DNA from: Bacteroidales bacterium
GTDB taxonomy: Bacteria > Bacteroidota > Bacteroidia > Bacteroidales > UBA932
Direction of reading: 5' to 3'
Length of the DNA: 64,000 nucleotides
Assembly: GCA_015060405.1 (NCBI GenBank)
Contig: SUYN01000016.1
Span: 1 to 64,000 of the forward strand
Below the pieces are notes generated by a model, which saw only the letters and a program-made list of their open reading frames with translations, was not told where the DNA came from and searched no databases. The stretch's first letter is position 1, and each line of letters starts with the position of its first letter. This document shows, in pieces, positions 27,231-35,288 of the stretch. A program made the translations under genes and the position numbers.

Positions 27231-28025
27231 ATGGTAAACTTTTCACTCGAAGGCAAGGTGGCACTGGTGACCGGAGCTGCGTATGGAATCGGCTTTGCGA
27301 TGGCTCAGGCTCTTGCCGAAGCAGGCGCAAAGATCGCCTTCAACTGCCGCACACAGGCAAATATGGACAGGGCACTTGAGGAATATGCCAGACTCGGGAT
27401 TGATGCCAAGGGATATATATGCGACTGCACTGACGAGGCAGGCGTACAGGCGATGGTTGCAGACATAGCGGCGACCCTCGGCCCTGTTGACATCCTGGTC
27501 AACAACGCAGGCATCATCAAGCGCATCCCTATGCATGAAATGGCGGCGGAAGAATTCCGTCAGGTAATCGACATAGACCTCGTGGCACCATACATATGCG
27601 CCAAGGCCGTAATTCCCGGCATGATCAGCAAGGGAGCCGGAAAGATCATCAACATATGCTCCATGATGTCCGAGCTCGGCCGTGAGACCGTTTCGGCTTA
27701 CGCTGCAGCCAAGGGAGGCCTCAAGATGCTCACAAGAAACATCGCATCCGAGTACGGCCAGTACAACATCCAGTGCAACGGCATCGGTCCGGGCTACATT
27801 GCGACACCTCAGACCGCCCCTCTGCGCGAACGTCAGGCTGACGGAAGTCGTCACCCTTTCGATTCGTTCATAGTGGCGAAGACACCGGCAGAGCGCTGGG
27901 GAACACCTGAGGACCTCATGGGACCTGTAGTGTTCCTCGCATCCAAAGCCTCCGACTTCGTGAACGGCCATGTGCTCTATGTGGACGGAGGTATCCTCGC
28001 ATATATAGGAAAACAGCCTAAGTGA
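27231..28025 (+). CDS. kduD: 2-dehydro-3-deoxy-D-gluconate 5-dehydrogenase
   Basis: A 264-residue cytosolic short-chain dehydrogenase (usual length about 253). It converts 2,5-diketo-3-deoxygluconate to 2-keto-3-deoxygluconate. The cofactor motif GAAYGIGFAMAQ, NNAG (in VDILVNNAGIIKR), the catalytic Ser in NICSMMSELG and YAAAKGG (Tyr and Lys) are present. The ending DFVNGHVLYVDGGILAYIGK is typical of KduD. It opens the second operon and completes the unsaturated-uronate branch with the exported KduI-like enzyme two genes on. Confidence 0.92.
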   Translation: MVNFSLEGKVALVTGAAYGIGFAMAQALAEAGAKIAFNCRTQANMDRALEEYARLGIDAKGYICDCTDEAGVQAMVADIAATLGPVDILVNNAGIIKRIPMHEMAAEEFRQVIDIDLVAPYICAKAVIPGMISKGAGKIINICSMMSELGRETVSAYAAAKGGLKMLTRNIASEYGQYNIQCNGIGPGYIATPQTAPLRERQADGSRHPFDSFIVAKTPAERWGTPEDLMGPVVFLASKASDFVNGHVLYVDGGILAYIGKQPK

Positions 28026-28027
28026 TC

Positions 28028-29446
28028 ATGGAACAGGTATTCGGCTATATCATCGGTCTGGGCGCCGCGGTGATGATGCCCATCATCTTCACCATCCTCG
28101 GAGTATGCATCGGAATCAGGTTCAGCAAAGCCCTCAAGAGCGGTCTGATCGTGGGTGTAGGCTTCGTGGGACTGTCAGTGGTCACTTCCCTCCTGACCAG
28201 CACCCTCGGCCCTGCCTTGAGCAAGGTGGTTGAAATCTACGGCCTCCAGCTGAAGGTCTTCGACATGGGATGGCCAGCTGCGGCTTCGGTAGCATACAAC
28301 ACCTCGGTCGGAGCGCTCATCATCCCTGTATGTCTGGGTGTGAACATCCTCATGCTGGTCACGAAGACAACCAGGACAGTCAACATCGACCTGTGGAACT
28401 ACTGGCACTTCGCCTTCATCGGAGCTGTCGTATACTTTGCGGCCGACAACATCTGGTGGGGCTTCTTTGCAGCCGTAATATGTTACATCCTGACTCTTAT
28501 CCTTGCGGACTACACCGCTGACAGATTCCAGAAATTCTATGACGGCATGGAAGGGATATCCATCCCGCAGCCGTTCTGTCAGGGATTTGTCCCCTTCGCG
28601 GAACTGATCAACAAGGGTCTTGACAAGATTCCGGGCATGGACAGGCTGGAGATAGATGCAGAAGGCATGAAGAAGAAGTTCGGCCTCCTGGGCGAGCCCC
28701 TCTTCCTCGGAATCCTTGTAGGAATCATCATCGGAGCTCTTTCATGCGAAAGCTGGAAGGAGGTTGTGGACAGAATTCCATATATCCTCGGCGTCGGCAT
28801 CAAGATGGGAGCCGTCATGGAGCTCATTCCTCGCATCACCTCCCTCTTCATCGAGGGTCTGAAGCCTATTTCAGAGGCCACCCGAGAGATGATAGACAGG
28901 AAATTCAAGGGAGCGAAGGGACTGAACATCGGCATGAGCCCCGCCCTTGTGATCGGACATCCTACCACTCTGGTGGTATCCCTCCTGCTCATTCCGGTAA
29001 CCCTCATCCTTGCGGTTGTGCTTCCGGGCAACGAGTTCCTTCCTCTGGCTTCGCTGGCGGGAATGTTCTACATCTTCCCTCTTGTCCTCCCGATTACCAG
29101 AGGCAATGTCGTAAAGACCTTCATTGTCGGACTGGTCGTGATCCTCATAGGACTTTACTTCGTCACCGACCTCGCCCCATTCTTTACTCAGGCTGCCCAG
29201 GATGTATTCGCCAGGACCGGGGATGCCGCAGTGGCGATTCCGGCAGGATTTGACGGAGGATCGCTGGACTTCGCATCAAGCCCTCTGGCATGGGTGATCT
29301 TCCACCTCTCATATTCATTCAAGTGGATAGGCGCCGGAGTCCTCGTTATCGTCACGATGGCACTTGCCGTCCTGAACAGACGTGCAATCATCAGATATCA
29401 GACCCGTGATGACATTCCGAGCGAAACCGAGGAATCTCATGAATAA
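28028..29446 (+). CDS. PTS EIIC-like permease (galactitol family) without PTS partners
   Basis: A 472-residue inner-membrane protein with about 10-11 hydrophobic segments. It resembles the GatC-type EIIC of the galactitol phosphotransferase family (GLGAAVMMPIIFTILGVCIG at the start; IGHPTTLVVSLLLIPVTLIL and LPLASLAGMFYIFPLVLPIT near residues 315-360). No EIIA, EIIB, HPr or EI gene is seen anywhere in the window. The gene sits between kduD and an exported kduI, so it may carry ketouronates inward as an ordinary transporter. That role is inference. ATG 28028 was chosen over GTG 28022, which overlaps the kduD stop. Confidence 0.82.
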   Translation: MEQVFGYIIGLGAAVMMPIIFTILGVCIGIRFSKALKSGLIVGVGFVGLSVVTSLLTSTLGPALSKVVEIYGLQLKVFDMGWPAAASVAYNTSVGALIIPVCLGVNILMLVTKTTRTVNIDLWNYWHFAFIGAVVYFAADNIWWGFFAAVICYILTLILADYTADRFQKFYDGMEGISIPQPFCQGFVPFAELINKGLDKIPGMDRLEIDAEGMKKKFGLLGEPLFLGILVGIIIGALSCESWKEVVDRIPYILGVGIKMGAVMELIPRITSLFIEGLKPISEATREMIDRKFKGAKGLNIGMSPALVIGHPTTLVVSLLLIPVTLILAVVLPGNEFLPLASLAGMFYIFPLVLPITRGNVVKTFIVGLVVILIGLYFVTDLAPFFTQAAQDVFARTGDAAVAIPAGFDGGSLDFASSPLAWVIFHLSYSFKWIGAGVLVIVTMALAVLNRRAIIRYQTRDDIPSETEESHE

Positions 29447-29461
29447 ACAAAATACCATTAT

Positions 29462-30403
29462 ATGAAAAAAACAGTTTTACTGACAGCAATGACACTCATG
29501 ACAATTGCAGCAAACGCACAGCTGAACTGCACGGTTCAGACAGCATGTCATCCCGATGACGTGAAACACTATGACACAGAGCGACTTCGCAGCGCATTCC
29601 TCATGGAAAAGGTAATGTCTCCGGACGAGATCAACCTCACCTACACCCTCTACGACCGCCTCATCTACGGCGGCGTGATGCCGGTAAGCAAGGTCCTTGT
29701 CCTCGAGACCTTCGACGAGCTCAAGGCTGAGCACTTCCTTGACAGACGCGAGCTTGGAGTGATCAATGTAGGAGGCGACGGCATTGTCACCGTTGACGGC
29801 AAGGAGTACCCTATGTCCTTCAAGGAGGGTCTTTATGTCGGTTGCGGCAAGAAGGAAGTGACCTTCAGAAGCGTGGACCCTGCAGCTCCTGCAAAGTTCT
29901 ACATCAATTCAACTCCTGCATACAAGGAATATGTGACACAGCTCATCACCACAGACAAGAACGCCGATCCTAAGAAATATGCGATCGCACAGTCTGACAG
30001 GTACGGAAAGATGGAGGACAGCAACGACCGCGTCGTGAACCAGCTCATCGTAAGCTCGGTGCTCAGCAAGGTAAAGGGAGGCGGAACCAATCAGCTCCAG
30101 ATGGGACTCACTGAACTGAAGCCTGGTTCGGTGTGGAACACCATGCCTGCACACACCCACACACGCCGTATGGAGGCATATTTCTACTTCAATGTGGCTC
30201 CGGGCAACGCAATCTGCCACCTCATGGGCGAGCCTAAGCAGCAGCGACTGGTGTGGATGCAGAACGAGCAGGCGATCACATCGCCTGAATGGTCGATCCA
30301 CGCAGCAGCCGGCACCAGCAACTACATGTTCATCTGGGGAATGGGCGGAGAGAACCTCAACTACGGAGACAAAGACGAAATCCCTTACACTGAAATGAGA
30401 TAA
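29462..30403 (+). CDS. kduI: 5-dehydro-4-deoxy-D-glucuronate isomerase with an export signal
   Basis: A 313-residue KduI, about 35 longer than the usual 278. The family part begins near residue 27 ([20 protein letters not shown]). Ahead of it is a convincing Sec signal: [20 protein letters not shown], with ANA-Q as cleavage site. The cupin metal site is kept: His231, His233 and Glu238 in [14 protein letters not shown], and His280 in [20 protein letters not shown]. It isomerises 4-deoxy-L-threo-5-hexosulose uronate, the spontaneous form of the unsaturated uronate freed by GH105, to 2,5-diketo-3-deoxygluconate. The signal suggests this happens in the periplasm. Confidence 0.9.
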   Translation: MKKTVLLTAMTLMTIAANAQLNCTVQTACHPDDVKHYDTERLRSAFLMEKVMSPDEINLTYTLYDRLIYGGVMPVSKVLVLETFDELKAEHFLDRRELGVINVGGDGIVTVDGKEYPMSFKEGLYVGCGKKEVTFRSVDPAAPAKFYINSTPAYKEYVTQLITTDKNADPKKYAIAQSDRYGKMEDSNDRVVNQLIVSSVLSKVKGGGTNQLQMGLTELKPGSVWNTMPAHTHTRRMEAYFYFNVAPGNAICHLMGEPKQQRLVWMQNEQAITSPEWSIHAAAGTSNYMFIWGMGGENLNYGDKDEIPYTEMR

Positions 30404-30407
30404 TGCC

Positions 30408-31448
30408 ATGGCTAAAGTAATTACATTCGGAGAAATAATGCTCAGGCTTGCAACGCCAGGGTACCTCAGGTTTTCACAGACCAGACAGTTTGAAGCGACA
30501 TTCGGCGGCGGAGAGGCAAATGTTGCAGTCTCACTGGCCAATTATGGAATCGACACTGAATTCGTGACAAGATTTCCGAAGAACGACATTGCGGCAAGCT
30601 GCATAAAGGATCTCCACAGCTACGGAGTAGGCACAAGACATTGCGTCTTCGGTGGAGACCGTCTCGGAATCTACTTTCTTGAGACAGGAGCGGTCGCACG
30701 ACCGAGCAAGGTGGTGTACGACCGTGCAAATTCTTCCATCGCGCAGATCGAGAAGGGAATGATAGACTGGGAGAAGGTGTTCGAAGGAGCCGACTGGTTC
30801 CACTGGACCGGCATCACTCCTGCTATCAGCCAGGGAGCCGCAGACGTGTGCCTTGAGGCCATACAGGCTGCGAACAGGCTCGGAGTCATGGTTTCATGCG
30901 ACCTGAACTACCGCAAGAATCTCTGGAAATACGGAAAGACAGCCTCAGAGGTCATGCCGGAACTTGTCGCCGGCTGCGACGTGATCCTCGGCAACGAGGA
31001 GGATGCGGAGAAGGTGTTCGGCATAAAGCCGGAAGGCTTTGACGTGACAGCGACGCATGGTGAGGTCAATGCTGCGGAATTCGAAAGCGTGTGCACACAG
31101 CTCATGGCCAGATTCCCTCGTGCAAAGAAGGTGATAATCACCCTCCGCGGTTCGATCAACGCCAACCACAACACCTGGGGCGGAGTGCTCTACAGCAACG
31201 GCACATTGTATCAGTCTCCAAGATATGACATAACGCACATAGTAGACCGTGTCGGAGGAGGCGACTCTTTCATGGGAGGCCTTATCTACGGTCTGATCAC
31301 ATATCCTGAGGATGACCAGAAGGCCCTCAACTTCGCTGTGGCGGCTTCATGCCTCAAGCACACCATCTATGGAGACTACAATCAGGTCACTGTAGCTGAG
31401 GTGGAGAATCTGATGAAGGGTGACGGCTCCGGCCGCGTATCCCGCTAA
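30408..31448 (+). CDS. kdgK: 2-dehydro-3-deoxygluconokinase
   Basis: A 346-residue PfkB-family sugar kinase that phosphorylates 2-keto-3-deoxygluconate to KDPG. It starts with ITFGEIMLRLATPGYLRFSQ, typical for KdgK. It has the first PfkB signature around FGGGEANVAVSLANYG and the ATP/anion-hole motif DRVGGGDSFMGGLIYG (catalytic Asp in GGGD). It is longer than the 309-residue E. coli enzyme because of inserts near residues 200-225. It starts 5 bp after kduI. Confidence 0.93.
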   Translation: MAKVITFGEIMLRLATPGYLRFSQTRQFEATFGGGEANVAVSLANYGIDTEFVTRFPKNDIAASCIKDLHSYGVGTRHCVFGGDRLGIYFLETGAVARPSKVVYDRANSSIAQIEKGMIDWEKVFEGADWFHWTGITPAISQGAADVCLEAIQAANRLGVMVSCDLNYRKNLWKYGKTASEVMPELVAGCDVILGNEEDAEKVFGIKPEGFDVTATHGEVNAAEFESVCTQLMARFPRAKKVIITLRGSINANHNTWGGVLYSNGTLYQSPRYDITHIVDRVGGGDSFMGGLIYGLITYPEDDQKALNFAVAASCLKHTIYGDYNQVTVAEVENLMKGDGSGRVSR

Positions 31449-31468
31449 CCATATAAGAAACTGTTGAA

Positions 31469-32134
31469 ATGGCAAAATACAACAAACAGCAGGTAATGGC
31501 GGCAATGCAGGAGACAGGAATGGTCCCTGTCTTCTATCACGCCGATCCTGAAACAGCAAAAGCAGTCCTGAAGGCATGCTACGATGGAGGAGTCCGTGCC
31601 TTTGAGTTCACAAACCGCGGAGACTTCGCCCATGAAGTCTTCGGAGAACTTGTGAAATACGCAAACAAGGAGCTCCCGGGCATGATCATAGGTATCGGAT
31701 CGGTTGTGGACCCTGCTACAGCCGCACTGTATCTCCAGCTTGGAGCTAACTTCGTGGTAGGCCCGTTGTTCAATCCCGAAATCGCGCCGGTATGCAACCG
31801 CCGTCTCGTACCATATTGTCCGGGCTGCGGCACAGTATCTGAGGTCGGCAAGGCTCAGGAACTGGGCTGCGACATATGCAAGGTCTTCCCTGGAGATGTC
31901 CTCGGACCTGCTTTCGTAAAAGGTCTCAAGGCTCCTATGCCATGGAGCCAGATCATGGTTACCGGAGGCGTCAAGCCGACCCGTGACAACCTTGAAGGCT
32001 GGTTCAAGGCAGGAGTGACCTGCGTAGGCATGGGAAGCAACCTCTTCCCTAAGGAAGCGGTTGCAGCGAAGGACTGGGCTGTGATCACCGGCCTCTGCAA
32101 GGAAGCCCTTGACATCATCAAGGAATTGAGATAA
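31469..32134 (+). CDS. kdgA: 2-keto-3-deoxy-6-phosphogluconate aldolase
   Basis: A 221-residue class I aldolase (Eda/KdgA; E. coli Eda 213). It splits KDPG into pyruvate and glyceraldehyde-3-phosphate, the last step of the pathway encoded here. Marks are [30 protein letters not shown] (Glu of the active site), [20 protein letters not shown] and the Schiff-base Lys in [14 protein letters not shown], then [20 protein letters not shown]. It follows kdgK by 21 bp. Confidence 0.94.
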   Translation: MAKYNKQQVMAAMQETGMVPVFYHADPETAKAVLKACYDGGVRAFEFTNRGDFAHEVFGELVKYANKELPGMIIGIGSVVDPATAALYLQLGANFVVGPLFNPEIAPVCNRRLVPYCPGCGTVSEVGKAQELGCDICKVFPGDVLGPAFVKGLKAPMPWSQIMVTGGVKPTRDNLEGWFKAGVTCVGMGSNLFPKEAVAAKDWAVITGLCKEALDIIKELR

Positions 32135-32145
32135 CTTTAGACACG

Positions 32146-33273
32146 GTGAAGACTTACCGTATCATATCTGCACTTATGGTCTGGCTTATCCTGTGCGTGG
32201 ACGGTCACGCACAGAAGCCGGACCATTATAGCATAGATACAGACATACTGGCCCTGCGCAATAACATGATGCCGGGCTTTCACCACTCCTATGACGACTA
32301 TCTCCAATATGCTCCGGCAGGGGTGATGCTCGGTCTGAAAGCGGCAGGCTATAGGGGCAGAAGCGAATGGAGCCGCATGCTGGCAGCCGATGCCTTGTCT
32401 GTCGCAATGATGACGGCTACGGTAAACGGCCTGAAGTACTCCATCGGCCGTCTCAGACCGGACGGAAGCCGTCACAACTCATTCCCGTCCGGACACACGG
32501 CCACGGCCTTCATGACAGCGACGATGCTGCATAAGGAATACGGATGGAGACTCCCGTGGCTGAGCATAGGCGGCTATACTGCCGCGGCAGTAACCGGAGT
32601 TTCACGCATATTCAACAACCGCCACTGGCTCACCGACGTGGTCGCAGGAGCCGGCATAGGCATAGGCTCAGTACATCTGGGCTATTACCTGACTGACCTC
32701 ATGTTCGGACAGAGGAAAGTGACAGACGGCTATTTCAGGCAGGAATCATTCTACGACCCGTCAGTAAAGCATTATGCAATGGAACTGGTCTTCGGTCAGA
32801 GATTCATAATCGGATCAGGAAGGCATATGGAGTCCGGGGCTCTGCCCGTCAGAGGCGGCATGGCCGGCCTGTCGGCTGACATTCCCCTCGCCCCCGGCAA
32901 AGGACTTACAGGAAGAGTCTCCGCAAGTTCCCTCACCTACGTCTCATCAGAGGTGACAAGCCTCTACACAGCCCTCGGCGGAGGGTTCTGCAACTTCAGC
33001 TTCGCGAAAGTGATGGAGCTCCAGCTCAAGGCCATGGCCGGATATGCCATGGAATATACAGGAGCTACAGAGAAGGGTATGGAAGGTGCACATGTGCCCG
33101 GCTCCCTCATCAGCTCCGGCCTGTGCCTTGGAGCAGGAGCAGGTTTGAGCGTCATGATCGCTGACAATTTCAAGATAAAGGTGTTCACCGAACTGGAATC
33201 AGCCTCACTGAACCCGGCACAGCCCTGGCTCAGCACCCTGGTAGTCGGTTTCGGCACAGGATGGTTCTGGTAA
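32146..33273 (+). CDS. PAP2-family phosphatase with C-terminal barrel-like domain
   Basis: A 375-residue exported protein starting with GTG 11 bp after kdgA. A short signal (IISALMVWLILCVDGHAQ) leads into a PAP2 domain (about 40-190). The three phosphatase motifs are complete: KYSIGRLRP, PSGHTA and SRIFNNRHWLTDVVAGAG. Residues about 215-375 are rich in alternating hydrophobic strands and end in VVGFGTGWFW; the aromatic C-terminus is typical of outer-membrane beta-barrels. It may be a periplasmic phosphatase anchored in the outer membrane. The substrate is unknown; its operon position does not by itself tie it to pectin use. Confidence 0.8.
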   Translation: MKTYRIISALMVWLILCVDGHAQKPDHYSIDTDILALRNNMMPGFHHSYDDYLQYAPAGVMLGLKAAGYRGRSEWSRMLAADALSVAMMTATVNGLKYSIGRLRPDGSRHNSFPSGHTATAFMTATMLHKEYGWRLPWLSIGGYTAAAVTGVSRIFNNRHWLTDVVAGAGIGIGSVHLGYYLTDLMFGQRKVTDGYFRQESFYDPSVKHYAMELVFGQRFIIGSGRHMESGALPVRGGMAGLSADIPLAPGKGLTGRVSASSLTYVSSEVTSLYTALGGGFCNFSFAKVMELQLKAMAGYAMEYTGATEKGMEGAHVPGSLISSGLCLGAGAGLSVMIADNFKIKVFTELESASLNPAQPWLSTLVVGFGTGWFW

Positions 33274-33281
33274 GAGAAGCG

Positions 33282-35288
33282 TCACTGAACAAGCAGCCAG
33301 TTCAGCCTGAGAGGAATGTCTGAAGCTCCGGACACTGTGATGACGGAGCGTCCTTCAGGCAAGGTTATTTCCAAAGGCATTGTCTTCCATAGATTTGCAG
33401 TAGAAGGAAGAGGCAAGGTGACAGCCTGGGAACCGTCCACTGACAGGGTCACGGAAGTCCTGACAGGAGTGCTGAATCTCATCTTGAGGGTACGGACACC
33501 GGCTGCATCCATCTCCACCTGATAGGAAACGGAAGAATCTGAGGTAAGGTCCGTAAGCTCCAGCACACCCTTCGAATCCGAGCATGGGGCGAGGTGGAAC
33601 GGACCCGAACAGCTGTTGTAATGCTCTGCAGGAATGACCTGCCCTCTCTTATACCAGAGCGACTCATCCTGAGTGGACATATTCACGAACACCAGACCCA
33701 GATCGGTAAGGGATGTAGGGATTGCGGAAGTGATGAGATAATTGTTCACTGCGCTCGCTCCCGAGCCCTTAGGTATGAACCACGCATATCTCTGCACATC
33801 CTCATCCGCCTCGAGCACATTTATCATCTCCACCATGAACTCCATCTGAGACGACTCCGTTACCTTGTCCGAATCCCACTTGCAGAACTCGGTCAGCCAC
33901 AGAGGCTTGCCGTATTTCCTGAACTTGTCGAGATAGCCCTGGACTGAAGCGACCGAGCCCATATATGAATGTACCGCTATGGCTCCCACATCATCCACAC
34001 TCACAGACGGCTGTGCAAAGAATTCATCCAGCCATTTCACCGGATCGTGGTAGCCGGAGAGAGTTCCATAGTTCATCGCAGGAGAGACTATCTTCATCCC
34101 GGCAGAGGCGGCCAGACGGAGCACACGCGGCCAGTCCGCGGCCGCCTGCTTCGGCGTCATGGAAGCCTGGTCGGTAAGATTCGGCTCATTGTAAGCAAGG
34201 AGATAGCCGTATTCCGGATATGTGGCCCTGAAATTCTCAAGGGTGCTCTCAGACCAGGCTGTATTCCACAGCATAGGGCAGTAATCCACAGAGTGTTCCT
34301 TGAAAAGGCGGTAGACCGGTTCACCGACGGCGACTCCCCAGTTGTAGGTCCAGCTTATGGCCGGTCCCAGAAGAGGTATGTCACTCTGAGGTGTGACACC
34401 GAAATTATAGCTCACTCCCCTCTTCGGGCTCTTGGCCTGGAGGGTTTCATATCCATGATTCTCGTCGGACAGGCCCTCATATTCCTGATCGTCTTCCTGT
34501 CCCTTCCCTTTCCGATAGAAGAATATTGCATCCACATCGATCGTGACTCCCGGAGTCGAGCCGCTGAGGACGGCGCAGATGTTTCCACCTGACCTCTCTG
34601 AAAACGGAAGATTCATCTGGGAGAGGCTTACTTCATATTCATTCCAGCCGCCGGGCACGAATGTTCCGGAAACCGGTCTGATGGCACTTCTTCCGTCAGA
34701 GGAACCCTGTCCTATCACGAACTTGTATTCTTCTCCTGCCCAATAGACGACCACAGTGTGAGGGACATGGGCAGCCCCTTTATATGCTATATGAAAGACC
34801 CATGAAGTCAGATCGGCTGACGGGCCTGTAAAAGACGGAAGTGAAGCAGGATTACTGACATTCCATCCGGCACCCGACCATCCCTTCGACCCGACCCTCA
34901 AGGAGGTCCAGCCTTCGGAGATGCCATAGAAATTGGTCCCGGAAGAAGTTCCCGCGCTGTAGGTGTCCTCCCATATGTACAGGAAACTGTTCACGCCGTC
35001 GACCGTGTAATCCGCCTTTACCCTTCCCTCCAGCGACGACTTCGAGACCTCGTCCAAGGCCAGAAGGACATAGTCATACCCGCTCAGGGACGGATGGAGG
35101 CCGCCCGGAACAGGCGGGTCCTCCGGAGTCTCGGGATTCTGCGAGGGCTGGTCCTGCTGGGGACCAGAAGGTATTGCGGGATTCCAGACCGGAGGATCCG
35201 GATCCTCACATGAGACCAGGAAGGAACACGCCGACACCGCTGCCAGAAACGGGACTATGAGTCTGCGGAACACGGAAGTCATAGGCAT
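33282..35288 (-). CDS. GH128-like glucanase lipoprotein
   Basis: A 668-residue lipoprotein (SACSFLVSCEDPDPP) with a Pro-rich linker, a jelly-roll-like domain (about 65-265), a catalytic TIM barrel of the Glyco_hydro_cc/GH128 type (about 290-520) and a C-terminal CBM6-like sandwich (about 560-668). In the barrel the sequence KRGVSYNFGV, FLLAYNEPNL-like (GYLLAYNEPNLTDQ) and KPLWLTEFCKWD supply the two expected Glu residues. Known GH128 enzymes act on beta-1,3-glucans. Its ATG overlaps the stop of the upstream transporter gene by 1 bp (TGATG). A start two codons later is possible. Confidence 0.8.
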   Translation of the reverse strand: MPMTSVFRRLIVPFLAAVSACSFLVSCEDPDPPVWNPAIPSGPQQDQPSQNPETPEDPPVPGGLHPSLSGYDYVLLALDEVSKSSLEGRVKADYTVDGVNSFLYIWEDTYSAGTSSGTNFYGISEGWTSLRVGSKGWSGAGWNVSNPASLPSFTGPSADLTSWVFHIAYKGAAHVPHTVVVYWAGEEYKFVIGQGSSDGRSAIRPVSGTFVPGGWNEYEVSLSQMNLPFSERSGGNICAVLSGSTPGVTIDVDAIFFYRKGKGQEDDQEYEGLSDENHGYETLQAKSPKRGVSYNFGVTPQSDIPLLGPAISWTYNWGVAVGEPVYRLFKEHSVDYCPMLWNTAWSESTLENFRATYPEYGYLLAYNEPNLTDQASMTPKQAAADWPRVLRLAASAGMKIVSPAMNYGTLSGYHDPVKWLDEFFAQPSVSVDDVGAIAVHSYMGSVASVQGYLDKFRKYGKPLWLTEFCKWDSDKVTESSQMEFMVEMINVLEADEDVQRYAWFIPKGSGASAVNNYLITSAIPTSLTDLGLVFVNMSTQDESLWYKRGQVIPAEHYNSCSGPFHLAPCSDSKGVLELTDLTSDSSVSYQVEMDAAGVRTLKMRFSTPVRTSVTLSVDGSQAVTLPLPSTANLWKTMPLEITLPEGRSVITVSGASDIPLRLNWLLVQ

